Positions 52,305 through 60,690 of a DNA stretch of 64,000 nt are shown here, one piece after another. This stretch comes from Lentzea alba (GTDB taxonomy: Bacteria > Actinomycetota > Actinomycetes > Mycobacteriales > Pseudonocardiaceae): positions 310,001-374,000 of the forward strand of contig NZ_JAAMPJ010000012.1 of NCBI RefSeq assembly GCF_011067745.1. The letters run 5' to 3'. The notes below the pieces were generated by a model. That model made no database searches. It had not been told where the DNA came from and worked only from the letters and a program-made list of their open reading frames with translations. The first letter of the stretch is position 1. The number at the start of each line of letters is the position of its first letter. A program made the translations under genes and the position numbers.

Positions 52305-52726
52305 CCGCGGACCTGGCGCTCCACGAACTTGTTGTCGTACAGGCACCGGTAGGCGTGGATCAGGCCGTCCTCGCCCACCTCCAGCCGGTCGTCGCCGTGG
52401 AACTCGACGCGCCGGTCGGTGCCCGCGACGGTGCCGACGAAGCGCCACGACACCACCACGGCACGCCGCGTCGTCTCGGCGTAGTAGCCCTCGCGGGTGA
52501 ACACGTAGTCCGGGAAGGTGCGCGCCATGTTCGCCACGAACTCACGGATGGACTCGCGGCCGTACGCCGTCTCGCGCAGTGCGGGCTCGTCGTAGACCAG
52601 GTCGTCCGCGCACATCGCCGCCACCGCGTCGGCATCGTGCTCGTTCCACGCCTTCGCCCACCGGTCGCCGAACTCCTCGACCGCGCCGATGTCGGTGGCG
52701 GCCGTCTCGGCCATGCTCGTCGTCAT
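52301..52726 (-). CDS. SnoaL/NTF2-like protein
   Basis: 141 residues. Cone-shaped NTF2 fold pattern: FGDRWAKAWNEHDADAVAAM, then CADDLVYDEPA, FPDYVFTREGYY and RVEFHGDDRLEV. The family includes polyketide cyclases, epoxide hydrolases and simple binding proteins. There is no secondary-metabolite gene in this operon, so the role is open. It is the first gene of the operon, starting 2 nt after the palindrome. Confidence 0.87.
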   Translation of the reverse strand: MTTSMAETAATDIGAVEEFGDRWAKAWNEHDADAVAAMCADDLVYDEPALRETAYGRESIREFVANMARTFPDYVFTREGYYAETTRRAVVVSWRFVGTVAGTDRRVEFHGDDRLEVGEDGLIHAYRCLYDNKFVERQVRG

Positions 52727-52727
52727 G

Positions 52728-52753
52728 CTTCTAACTTACAAGTAAGTAAGAAG
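52728..52753. promoter_or_regulatory. TetR-type operator immediately before SnoaL
   Basis: CTTCTAACTTAC-AA-GTAAGTAAGAAG, 11 of 12 arm pairs, with the inner ACTTAC/GTAAGT perfect. It ends 1 nt from the SnoaL start codon, so it must overlap the core promoter. Confidence 0.65.
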
Positions 52754-52766
52754 CGGGGCAACGGTG

Positions 52767-54008
52767 CTACCTGGCCGGGACCGCCGCACGACGGGCCGGC
52801 AGCAGGAAGATGGGGAGCGCGGTGATCGCGGCGAGGACGAGCCACGGCACGACCGGGGGCACGTCCAGGTCGAGCAGGGTGCCGGTGGCCGCGCTGCCGG
52901 CGAGCACCATCAGACCGGACAGCGAGGACATCGCACCGGTGTAGAGGCCGAGCCTGCCGTCGTCGGCCAGATCGGGGACCCAGGCTCGGGCCGCCGGCGC
53001 GACCAGCATCTGGCCGACGGTGAGCAACACGACGAACGCCGCGGCCGGCGCGAGTGCCGCGGCACCGGTCCAGGTCACTGACTGCGCGACGGCCACGACC
53101 GCGAACCCGGCGGCGATGATCAGCAGCCCCGTGGACATCGAACGGCGCAGGTCGAGCCGGTCCGCGACCCAGCGGGTGATCGGCAGCTGGGTGCACACGA
53201 CCAGCAGCGAGGACAGGGCGAACAGCCACGCGAGCGGCGTCTGGGAACCCGCGACGCGCTGCACCTCGTCCGGCAGGGCGAGGTAGAGCTGGTTGTAGGC
53301 GAGCAGATAAGTCGCGTACGCGCAGCACACGGCGAGGAAGCGGCGGTTGCGCAGCAAGGTGCGCAGACCACCGGCGGCGCGGACGACGGGGCGTCCGGGG
53401 ATGTGTTGCGGCAACAGCCACGCGTGTCCACAGAGGACGATCACGAACACCACGGCGCCGGCGAGGCACACCGTGCGGAAGTCCGCGGTGAGCAGGAGTG
53501 CGCCGAGCAGCGGGCCGATGAACGCTCCTGCCTGGCCCGCCACCGTGAACAACGCCAGCACGTGGGTGCGGGAACCGCCGGTTTCCTGTTCCAGGCACAC
53601 CGCCTGCCGGGCGACCTCGGACTCCACCGCGGGGGAGAACAACGCGGCGGCGAAACCGACCAGCAGCACGGCGCCGACGACAGCCGGGGTGCTCTGCGCG
53701 AAGCCGAGCCAGACGAAGCCGGCGATGCGCAGAACGCAGCCGGCGAGCACCACCGGCCGCACGCCGTAGCGGTCGGTGAGGACTCCGCCGACCACGAACA
53801 GCCCCTGCTGGCTGAAGGTGCGCAGGCCCAGGACGAACCCGACGAGCCAGCCCGCCATCCCGATGGACGTCCCCAGGTGCACGGCCAGGAACGGCAGCAC
53901 GGCGAAGAAGCCGATGTTGAAGGCGAACTGGGTCAGAATCAACAACCGCAGCAGCCCGGAGAGGGAGCGCCACGTCTGCTTGCGGGTGCGGGAGGTCAGC
54001 TGCTGCAC
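52767..54008 (-). CDS. MFS transporter
   Basis: 413 residues from the GTG at 54008, which overlaps the permease stop by 13 nt and has an AAGGAA SD. Twelve helices, motif A-like GGVLTDRYGVRPVVLAG between TM2 and TM3. It is the third gene of the binding protein / fused permease operon. In nicotianamine-like metallophore systems (cnt) an MFS exporter accompanies a family-5 importer, so it may export a metallophore. Multidrug efflux is the alternative. Confidence 0.88.
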   Translation of the reverse strand: MQQLTSRTRKQTWRSLSGLLRLLILTQFAFNIGFFAVLPFLAVHLGTSIGMAGWLVGFVLGLRTFSQQGLFVVGGVLTDRYGVRPVVLAGCVLRIAGFVWLGFAQSTPAVVGAVLLVGFAAALFSPAVESEVARQAVCLEQETGGSRTHVLALFTVAGQAGAFIGPLLGALLLTADFRTVCLAGAVVFVIVLCGHAWLLPQHIPGRPVVRAAGGLRTLLRNRRFLAVCCAYATYLLAYNQLYLALPDEVQRVAGSQTPLAWLFALSSLLVVCTQLPITRWVADRLDLRRSMSTGLLIIAAGFAVVAVAQSVTWTGAAALAPAAAFVVLLTVGQMLVAPAARAWVPDLADDGRLGLYTGAMSSLSGLMVLAGSAATGTLLDLDVPPVVPWLVLAAITALPIFLLPARRAAVPAR

Positions 54009-55774
54009 ACAGGTTCCTTGTCCGTGACTTTCTGCGGCGCGGGTGCCGGGGGAACACGCCTGGGCCGCGCCGATGCCTGCCAGGGCCACCGCACACCGCC
54101 CGCCGCGGTCACGGCGAACGCGCCCAGCAGCGCCAGCACGGCGGCCGGAGCCAGCACCGCCCACGGGGCACGTTCGGCGTACGGCTGGTTCTCGGCCAGC
54201 AGCAGTCCCCACTCCGGTGCCGGGGGCTGCGCGCCCAGCCCGAGGAAGCTCAACGCTGCCAACGACAGCGCGATCCCGGGAACGCGGATCAGCGCGTGCC
54301 GGACGACCGGTGGCAGGACGGCGGGCAGCACATGACGGGTCAGCAGGTACCAAGGCCCCGCGCCCAGAGCGTGCGTCGCGGCCACGTGGGTGGTGGCGCG
54401 TTCGCGGCGGAGCAACGCGGAGGTGTGCGTGGCCAGCGGCGACCAGGCGACGGCAGCCACCGCGAGCGCGGGCGTGAGCGGGCCGCTGCCCGCGACTCCG
54501 GCGACCAGAAGTCCGGCCAGGACAGGCGGTATGGCGTTCATCGTGTCGACCAGCGGACCGGACGTCCGGGGGAGCAGCCCCAGCAGCACACCCGTCACCA
54601 GCGAGACGGCGCTGACCACGAGGGCGACCACGAGCGTGGTCAGTGCGCCGTGCCCGATGCGTGCCAGCACATCGCGCCCGAGGGCGTCCGTGCCGAGCGG
54701 ATGCGACCACGTCGGTGCCTGGAGCCGCAGGGCGGTGTCGACGGTCAACGGATCACGCAGCAGGCCGGCGACGACCACGGCGAGCAGCGCCGCCCCGTAG
54801 AACAGCGGGAGGCGCCGGGGCCGCAGTGAGGTGGGCCGGTGCAAAGACCGGAGTGCTCCCGCCCGCAACGCCGGTCCGAGCAGCACCCAGGCACCGAGTC
54901 GGGCGAGCACCCCGGCCGTGACCGCGACGAGGACGAGGGCCAGGGTCCCGGTCTGCAGGACGGGCAGGTCCTGGGCGATGGCGGCGCGCAGGGTCAGCTG
55001 ACCGAGCCCGGGAATGTCGAAGATCTGCTCGACCGCGACGGAGCCACCGGTCAGTCCGACCACGAACAGACCGAGGTTCGGCAGCGTCCCCGGCAGCGCG
55101 AGCCGCAGTGCCTGCCGGGCGATGCTCCGGCTGGGAATGCCACGAGCGGCGGCGGCCAGCGCCCACTGGTCGGTGAACGCGGCCGGCAGCAGGTCGTTGA
55201 GCAGCTGCCCGAGGACCGCTCCGGCAGGCAGGCCGAGCGCGAGCGCGGGCAGGACCATCCAGGCCGGCCCGAGCCAGCCGACGGCGGGCAGCCAGCCGAG
55301 CTGCACGCCGATGACGGTGGCCAGCACGGAGGCGAAGAGGAACTCGGGCAGCGCCGCGAGGATCGCCGCGCCGCTCCCACCGGACTCGCGTCCGGTCAGC
55401 TCGTGTCGCGAGCCGCGTCGCAAAGTGCTGGCGCAGATCGCCCCCGCAGTGCCGACGGCGACCACGAGGGCGGTGGCCATCAGCGACAGCGAGATCCCGA
55501 GGGCCTGGACCACCGCGGGCCCGACCTCGGTCCCCGAGACCCAGGAGCGGCCGACGTCGCCACGGGCAAGCCCGCTCAGCCACTGCGTGAGCAGGTGCAG
55601 CGGGCCGGCGTCGAGGCCGAGTTCCTCGCGGACTGCGGCCAGCGTCTCCGGTGCGGGGTCGACCTCCGAGGACCGTCCCTTGAGGACGGTCAGCGCGGGA
55701 TCGGTGCGGGAGAGCCACGGCAACAGGCCGATGCCGCACAGCAGTACAGCGGCGAGCGTGGCCCGCCACAGCAC
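53996..55774 (-). CDS. Fused DppB-DppC type ABC peptide/metallophore permease
   Basis: 592 residues holding both permeases of a family-5 importer in one chain. The DppB half (1-310) has an EAA loop AAARGIPSRSIARQALRLAL. The DppC half (about 330-560) starts TWSHPLGTDALGRDVLARI and has an EAA loop AATHALGAGPWYLLTRHVL. These are normally separate genes. The GTG at 55774 places TM1 at the front; a CTG at 55810 overlapping the SBP stop is possible. No ATPase gene follows, so it would need distant Opp/Dpp ATPases. Confidence 0.85.
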   Translation of the reverse strand: MLWRATLAAVLLCGIGLLPWLSRTDPALTVLKGRSSEVDPAPETLAAVREELGLDAGPLHLLTQWLSGLARGDVGRSWVSGTEVGPAVVQALGISLSLMATALVVAVGTAGAICASTLRRGSRHELTGRESGGSGAAILAALPEFLFASVLATVIGVQLGWLPAVGWLGPAWMVLPALALGLPAGAVLGQLLNDLLPAAFTDQWALAAAARGIPSRSIARQALRLALPGTLPNLGLFVVGLTGGSVAVEQIFDIPGLGQLTLRAAIAQDLPVLQTGTLALVLVAVTAGVLARLGAWVLLGPALRAGALRSLHRPTSLRPRRLPLFYGAALLAVVVAGLLRDPLTVDTALRLQAPTWSHPLGTDALGRDVLARIGHGALTTLVVALVVSAVSLVTGVLLGLLPRTSGPLVDTMNAIPPVLAGLLVAGVAGSGPLTPALAVAAVAWSPLATHTSALLRRERATTHVAATHALGAGPWYLLTRHVLPAVLPPVVRHALIRVPGIALSLAALSFLGLGAQPPAPEWGLLLAENQPYAERAPWAVLAPAAVLALLGAFAVTAAGGVRWPWQASARPRRVPPAPAPQKVTDKEPVCSS

Positions 55775-55806
55775 GACCAGTCCGCGTGCTGTGGCGAGAC
55801 GCGTGC

Positions 55807-57306
55807 TCAGCGTCGTGTCCCCGTGCTGACGAGCAGACGCTCGTACGGATCGAAAACCACGTTCCGCGCCGAAGGTCCGACGCCGACGATGGTCTTCTGG
55901 TGGACCAGCGGCACCACCGCGTCGGTGCCGAGGACGGCCGCTTCCGCTGCCATCGCGGCACTTTGCCGCTGTCCGGGGTCGGCGACGGCCTGAGCCTTGG
56001 CGACGGCCTCGTCCACGGCCTTGTCGCACAACCGGGACAGGTTGTAGCTGCCGGCACAGGTGAAGTCACTGGCGAGGACCGACACCGGGTCTCCGGTGTC
56101 CAGCATCATGTTCCTCGAGCCGAGGACCGCGTCGAACTTGCCGGCGAGCGCGTCACCCAGCAGCCTCGAGGACTCCCGCACCTCCAGCTTCACCGTGAAC
56201 CCGGCCCGCTGCAGTTGCTGCTGCAAGACCTGCGCCGTTTCGGGCAGTTCCGGCCGGTTGTCGTAGGTGGCCAGGGTGATCGAGGTGCCCTTGACGGCCG
56301 CGGGCTGTGCCTGTCCGGCCGGTGCGACCCGCTTGCCGGCCGCCCAGCTCAGGGCGGGGCCGAACAGGCCCTGGCCCGGATCGGCGCGTCCTTCGAAAAC
56401 GTCCTTGGCCAGCACCGAGCTGTCGATCGCGGCCCGTGCCGCGGCGCGCAGCGCCGGATCGGTGAAGGGGCCGGCGGTGGCGTTCAGGTGCAGGCTGACG
56501 AGACGCGCGGTGGACGTCTCGTTCACCGCGCTCTTGTCCAGGGAACCGGCCTGCGACACCGGGACCGCCTCGGCGATGTCCGCCTCACCGGAGCGCAGCG
56601 CGTTGGCCCGCGCGGTGCCGTCGGCGATGAACTTCACGTCGATGCCGGGCGCCTCGGCCCGTCCGCCCCAGTAGCCGTCGAACCGTTCCAGGGTGGCCCC
56701 GGTGGCGCCGGCGGTCTGCGTGATCGTGAACGGACCGGTGCCGGTGCCGACCGGACTGACCGAGTCCTTCTTCTCGTACGCCTTGGGGGAGAACACCGAG
56801 AGGGTTGGGTTGGAAAGCCGTTGTGGCAGAACGGGATCGGGCGCACCGGTGGTGATCCGCACCTGGTTCGCGCCCACCGGCTCGGCGGTGAGGGTGACCC
56901 CGGCCAGCGCGGGCGGTAGCGGCTTCACCTGCGAGGCGCTGGTGAGGGCCGCGGCAGCGGCTGCGGGGGTGAGGTCCGTGCCGTCCTGGAACTTCGCCTT
57001 CCGCAGGGTGAACACCCAGTTGCGGCCGTCCGGCTCGCTGGTCCACGACTCGGCGAGGGCCGGTGCCGCGGTGCCGGAGGTGTCGAGCCGGGTGAGGCCT
57101 TCGGCGACACCGAGCTTCGACAGGCTGTACGCGTCCAAGCCGTACGGGGAGTAGTTCTGGGTGGGCGGGAAGGCGAGCGCGATCCGCAACCGTCCACTTT
57201 GCCCGGAGTCAGAGTCCGAAGAGGACGATCCGGTCGCGGCGAAACAGCCGGACACCAACGGGACGAGCAGCAGACCGGCGGCGAGCCGGCGGCGAGACGA
57301 TCTCAT
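55807..57306 (-). CDS. Peptide/nickel-type solute-binding lipoprotein (SBP family 5)
   Basis: 499 residues. Lipobox LVSGC with Cys21, Ser/Asp linker, then family-5 segments: GLTRLDTSGTAAPALAESW, FTLRKAKFQDGTDLT and TGTGPFTITQTAG. It binds an oligopeptide, opine or metal chelate for the downstream fused permease. A Zur-like box lies 52 nt upstream, suggesting zinc-starvation control. Confidence 0.9.
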   Translation of the reverse strand: MRSSRRRLAAGLLLVPLVSGCFAATGSSSSDSDSGQSGRLRIALAFPPTQNYSPYGLDAYSLSKLGVAEGLTRLDTSGTAAPALAESWTSEPDGRNWVFTLRKAKFQDGTDLTPAAAAAALTSASQVKPLPPALAGVTLTAEPVGANQVRITTGAPDPVLPQRLSNPTLSVFSPKAYEKKDSVSPVGTGTGPFTITQTAGATGATLERFDGYWGGRAEAPGIDVKFIADGTARANALRSGEADIAEAVPVSQAGSLDKSAVNETSTARLVSLHLNATAGPFTDPALRAAARAAIDSSVLAKDVFEGRADPGQGLFGPALSWAAGKRVAPAGQAQPAAVKGTSITLATYDNRPELPETAQVLQQQLQRAGFTVKLEVRESSRLLGDALAGKFDAVLGSRNMMLDTGDPVSVLASDFTCAGSYNLSRLCDKAVDEAVAKAQAVADPGQRQSAAMAAEAAVLGTDAVVPLVHQKTIVGVGPSARNVVFDPYERLLVSTGTRR

Positions 57307-57357
57307 GAGCCTCGTTCTTCGCGATAGAGCTGAGACAGGGTCACGCGCAGGCTAACA

Positions 57358-57372
57358 TGACAACCGTTATCG
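57358..57372. promoter_or_regulatory. Zur-like box upstream of the family-5 importer
   Basis: TGACAACCGTTATCG; on the minus strand CGATAACGGTTGTCA, close to the actinobacterial Zur pattern TGANAANNNTTNTCA. One arm base deviates. It lies between the acetyltransferase stop and the SBP start. Inference only. Confidence 0.45.
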
Positions 57373-57906
57373 TTAGTTCCACGGAATCTCGTAGTGGACG
57401 ACGCCGTTCCCACCGCCGGTGACCTCGCGGCGCTCGTCGCACACCACCTCGCCCAGTTCCTGCCACAGTTCGGTCGCGCCGGGAGACTCCGGGTTCGTGT
57501 GCAGGTACACCGCTTCGTAGCCGCCGTCCGCCTTCGCGAACGCCATGAGCTCGCCCACCATCCGCCGGGCCAGCCCCCGCCGCCGGTGCTCCGGTCGTAC
57601 GTAGACCCGGCGCAACTGGGCCGTTTCCCCCGACGGGAAGCGATCCGCCAGCCAGCGGGGGTTCGGCGGATGCGCCGGTCCCCGCGAGTCCAGCGCGGCG
57701 GTCGCGACCACCTGGTCCGCGTCGTCGACGGCCACCAGCAGCGTGTGCCTCGGGGAGGTCAGGTAGAACGCCTCCGGATCGACGATGTCCGCGTGCCAGC
57801 GCGGCACGTAGCCGGTCCCGAAGACGTGGTAGACGGTGTCGAGCATCACCGCTCGCGCGCCGTCGACGTCCTCTGACGTCGCCGTCCTGATGCAATAAGA
57901 AGGCAC
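57373..57906 (-). CDS. GNAT-family N-acetyltransferase
   Basis: 177 residues. Acetyl-CoA loop QLRRVYVRPEHRRRGLARRM (R/Q-x-x-G-x-A type) and the beta-bulge segment LLVAVDDADQVVATAALDS. The TATGAT -10 (57913-57918, minus strand) sits 7 nt before the GTG start, so the mRNA is probably leaderless. Substrate unknown. Confidence 0.88.
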   Translation of the reverse strand: MPSYCIRTATSEDVDGARAVMLDTVYHVFGTGYVPRWHADIVDPEAFYLTSPRHTLLVAVDDADQVVATAALDSRGPAHPPNPRWLADRFPSGETAQLRRVYVRPEHRRRGLARRMVGELMAFAKADGGYEAVYLHTNPESPGATELWQELGEVVCDERREVTGGGNGVVHYEIPWN

Positions 57907-57912
57907 TTGCCC

Positions 57913-57918
57913 ATCATA
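57913..57918 (-). promoter_or_regulatory. -10 element for the acetyltransferase, leaderless start
   Basis: TATGAT on the minus strand, spaced so that transcription would begin at or next to the GTG at 57906. No good -35 is visible. Confidence 0.4.
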
Positions 57919-57952
57919 TGCAACAACCGGGCCTCGATGAGAAGCGCCGGTA

Positions 57953-57978
57953 GGGGGTGCGGCCTGCGCCGCACCCCC
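57953..57978. terminator. Strong GC hairpin in the divergent gap
   Basis: GGGGGTGCGGC-CTGC-GCCGCACCCCC, perfect 11-bp stem with a 4-nt loop, between the divergent acetyltransferase and the small ORF. No gene on either strand ends here, so it may be an insulator or part of a leader. Confidence 0.5.
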
Positions 57979-57983
57979 CTGGT

Positions 57984-57996
57984 TGACCTGAGGTCA
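57984..57996. promoter_or_regulatory. Palindrome TGACCT-G-AGGTCA overlapping a -35-like TTGACC
   Basis: Perfect 6-bp arms, 30 nt before the start of the 39-residue ORF and just after the GC hairpin. A repressor here would block transcription of the small ORF and the monooxygenase. Confidence 0.45.
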
Positions 57997-58025
57997 GGGT
58001 CGGCTCATCCCAGCGAGGAGCAACC

Positions 58026-58145
58026 ATGGACTTTCTCACCGACTTCGGCAGTCGTCGCGGGAGGAAGGCCGCCACGGTCAAGGTGGCGACGGCGGCCGAG
58101 GGCGCCACCCCGCCGAGGCGTTCCGCGTCCAACGCCGGTCCCTGA
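58026..58145 (+). CDS. Small ORF, 39 aa, upstream of the luciferase-like monooxygenase
   Basis: ATG at 58026 with GCGAGGAGC SD 5-10 nt upstream. The peptide begins MDFLTDFGSRRGRKAATVKV and ends SASNAGP. The first half has an acidic then basic stretch, and the second half is Ala/Ser/Pro-rich. No Cys. It lies 84 nt before the LLM gene on the same strand. It could be a real small protein, a RiPP-like precursor or a translated leader. No family recognised. Confidence 0.45.
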   Translation: MDFLTDFGSRRGRKAATVKVATAAEGATPPRRSASNAGP

Positions 58146-58229
58146 CTTCGCTTTGTATTGCCCGCGTAACGACTCGGTCGCTCACAGAGACATCAGCCTT
58201 GGTGTTCACACGAGGTGAGGGGTGTGCCG

Positions 58230-59393
58230 ATGAAGATCGACCTGTTCAACGAGATCCAGAACCCCGGCCCTGCTTCCGAGCAGTTCCGCTTCCGCCAGGC
58301 CCTCGACCAGGCCCGCCTCGCCGACGAGCTCGGCTACGGCTGCTGGTGGCAGGTCGAGCACCACGGCGCCGGCGAGTTCAGCCTGTCCTCCGCGCCTGAG
58401 CTGATGCTCGCCGCCTTGTCCCAGCAGACCTCGCGCATCCGCCTCGGCCACGCCGCCGTGCTGGCACCCGGCCGCTTCAACCACCCGATCCGCGTCGCCG
58501 AACGCGCCGCCACCCTCGACCACCTCAGCGGCGGCCGCGTCGAGCTCGGCCTCACCCGCTCCACCATCCCCGAGTGGAACCTCTTCGGCATCGAGCCCGC
58601 CGACGCCCGCGCCCAGACCGCCGAGGCGTTCGAGATGGTGCCGAAGATGTGGACCACCGACCACTTCTCCCACACCGGCGAGCACTACGACGTCTCCGAC
58701 GTCTCGATCATCCCCAAGCCCCTGCAGGCCCCGCACCCGCCGCTGTGGCAGGCCGCCGCCTCTCCGACGTCCTTCGAGGAGGCGGGCCGCCGCGGCGTCG
58801 GCGTGCTCGGCACCACGATCTGGGAGTCGATCGACAGGGTCGCCCGCATGATCGACCTCTACCGAGCGGCCGCCGCGGAGTGCACCTCACCGGTCGGGGA
58901 GTTCGTCAACAACCAGGTCGCCTACTTCACCTTCGTGCACTGCGCCGAAACCGACGAACAGGCCATGCGCAACGGAGCAGCGGCGGCTGCGGCCTGGTAC
59001 ACGGTGACAGCGTTGCGCTTCTTCAACGCCGCCGCCGAGTTCGCCGCGACCATGCAACGCCACCAGGACATCCTCGCGGCCGGCGACGGTGGCCTCACCG
59101 CCGAGTTCCTGCGCGCCGAGGTGGACGCCGTCCCCACCGACGCGCAGCTCGTGATCGGCCGCATCCTCGAAGGTGAGGACGTGCCGGATGACGAGCTGTT
59201 CGAGGTGCTGTCGGCGCAGCAGTCGCTGATCGTCGGCAGCCCGGACACGTGCCGCAAGAAGCTGCGGGCCTACGCGGACCTGGGCATCGACCGGTTGATG
59301 TGCCTGCAGCAGATCGGGCCGATCGGGGCGGACGAGGTGATGACGAGCATCAGGCTGATCGGGGAGTTGATCCCGGAGTTCGACCGGTCCTGA
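58230..59393 (+). CDS. LLM-class (luciferase-like) flavin-dependent monooxygenase
   Basis: 387 residues from the ATG at 58230 (GAGGGG SD). TIM-barrel motifs: MKIDLFNEIQNP, WWQVEHHGAGEFS, LGHAAVLAPGRFNHPIRVAE and GRVELGLTRS. A C-terminal segment (IVGSPDTCRKKLRAYADLGI) is typical of bacterial-luciferase family oxygenases using FMNH2 or F420. Substrate unknown. Probably cotranscribed with the 39-residue ORF. Confidence 0.9.
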   Translation: MKIDLFNEIQNPGPASEQFRFRQALDQARLADELGYGCWWQVEHHGAGEFSLSSAPELMLAALSQQTSRIRLGHAAVLAPGRFNHPIRVAERAATLDHLSGGRVELGLTRSTIPEWNLFGIEPADARAQTAEAFEMVPKMWTTDHFSHTGEHYDVSDVSIIPKPLQAPHPPLWQAAASPTSFEEAGRRGVGVLGTTIWESIDRVARMIDLYRAAAAECTSPVGEFVNNQVAYFTFVHCAETDEQAMRNGAAAAAAWYTVTALRFFNAAAEFAATMQRHQDILAAGDGGLTAEFLRAEVDAVPTDAQLVIGRILEGEDVPDDELFEVLSAQQSLIVGSPDTCRKKLRAYADLGIDRLMCLQQIGPIGADEVMTSIRLIGELIPEFDRS

Positions 59394-59409
59394 CCCGTGC
59401 GGCGGCGTG

Positions 59410-60060
59410 TCAGTACGCGACGGTGATGCGGCGCCGGATCGCCAGGTTCCGCTCCAGCTCGTCCACCAGCGCCACCGCGTAGTCCTCGGCGCTGATGAAG
59501 CTGGTGCCGTCCGCGGCGGTGAGCAGCTGGTCGCCACCGAGCCGGAACTCGCCGGTGCGGTCGCCGGGCGCGATCTCGTCGGCGGGGGAGACGTAGGTCC
59601 AGTCGAGATCGCTCACCTCGTCGCGGAGCAGCACGAGCACCTGACGCTGGGCGAGGGACTCCGCCTTGTAGACGGCCGGGAAGTCCGGCTCGTCGACCCG
59701 GTCCTGGCCGGAGGAGGTCTTGAGGCTGCCCGCGCCCCCGACCACGACCAGCCGGCGCACGCCCGCGGTGCGCAGGCCCTCGATCACCGACCGGTAGGTG
59801 GTCAGCAACGCGGGCGCGGGGTCGGAGCCGTCGCGGGGCGGAGAGATCGCGGACACCACCGCGTCGTGCCCGGTCGCCAACTCGGTCACCTGGGCGGGCA
59901 CCGACGCGTCGAGCGCCGCGGCGGTGAGGGTGGGATCGGTGGGCAGGGCGTCGGCCTTGCCGGAACGGGTCGCGGCGGTGACCTGGTGACCGCGGCGCAG
60001 GGCCTCGGCGGCGACGCGGGAGCCGATCATGCCGGTGGCTCCGATGAGCAGGATCTTCAC
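59410..60060 (-). CDS. NAD(P)-binding Rossmann protein (NmrA/SDR-atypical)
   Basis: 216 residues. GATGMIGSRVA dinucleotide loop, VVVGGAGS, and an active-site-like area YVSPADEIAPGDR; the classic YxxxK is replaced by YKAES. Members are NADPH sensors or oxidoreductases. The ATG overlaps the MarR stop (ATGA), so MarR and this gene form a two-gene operon. Confidence 0.88.
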   Translation of the reverse strand: MKILLIGATGMIGSRVAAEALRRGHQVTAATRSGKADALPTDPTLTAAALDASVPAQVTELATGHDAVVSAISPPRDGSDPAPALLTTYRSVIEGLRTAGVRRLVVVGGAGSLKTSSGQDRVDEPDFPAVYKAESLAQRQVLVLLRDEVSDLDWTYVSPADEIAPGDRTGEFRLGGDQLLTAADGTSFISAEDYAVALVDELERNLAIRRRITVAY

Positions 60061-60554
60061 GGGCGTTCTCCGTTCGTGGGGTGCGCTACCGGACCTCGCG
60101 ACGAGTGGGCCAGCAGCTTGGTGATCAGTTCGCGCAGGACCAGTCGCTCGACCGGGGTCAGCGGATCGACGATGGCCGCGGTGATCTGGGGGACGTGCGC
60201 TTCCAGTGCCCGGCGCAGCAGTTCGTGGCCGTGTGCGGTCGGTTCGAGCAGCACTGCCCGGCGGTCGGCCGGGTGCGGGTGGCGGGCCAGCAGGCCGGCC
60301 TCCTCCATACGGGCGATCAGGCGGGTCAGGCCGCCGGAGGTGAAGGACAGGTCCTCGGCGAGGCGGGCGCTGGTGGTCCTGCCGTCGGGGTGCCTGGCCA
60401 GCCGCAGCAGCACCTCGAACTCGGACCCGCCGAGTCCTGACGCCTCCCGGATGACCTGGTCAGCCCGGCCGCCCACCGCGTCGGTGAGTCGGAGGACGTC
60501 GCCGTAGAGCACGACCGCCTCGTTGTTGAGTTGTTCCTCAGGGACGTCCACCAT
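60057..60554 (-). CDS. MarR-family regulator
   Basis: 165 residues. wHTH: TTSARLAEDLSFTSGGLTRL, then IARMEEAGLLARHPHPADRR (the wing ends DRR). Translationally coupled to the Rossmann protein. The minus-strand -10 TACAGT (60562-60567) suggests a leaderless mRNA. The adjacent intergenic region holds several symmetric elements that are probable MarR sites. Confidence 0.9.
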   Translation of the reverse strand: MVDVPEEQLNNEAVVLYGDVLRLTDAVGGRADQVIREASGLGGSEFEVLLRLARHPDGRTTSARLAEDLSFTSGGLTRLIARMEEAGLLARHPHPADRRAVLLEPTAHGHELLRRALEAHVPQITAAIVDPLTPVERLVLRELITKLLAHSSRGPVAHPTNGERP

Positions 60555-60556
60555 AA

Positions 60557-60650
60557 ACCTGACTGTACAGCAATATTTGCTGCGATAGACGCACTACAAG
60601 GCGTCTATTGGGCCAAATGGCGGTCCGAAATTACCTGACTGTGCAGCTAA
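60557..60650. promoter_or_regulatory. Operator-rich divergent region: palindromes plus direct repeats
   Basis: Within the 136-nt gap: CAGCAA-TAT-TTGCTG (60568-60582, perfect), ATAGACGC-N8-GCGTCTAT (60585-60608, perfect) and a direct repeat ACCTGACTGTACAGCAA (60557) / ACCTGACTGTGCAGCTA (60633), 15 of 17 matches. Likely MarR-controlled in both directions. Confidence 0.6.
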
Positions 60651-60690
60651 GTTGGTGGTGGAATCGAAGCCTGAGGACGGGAGTTGGGGC

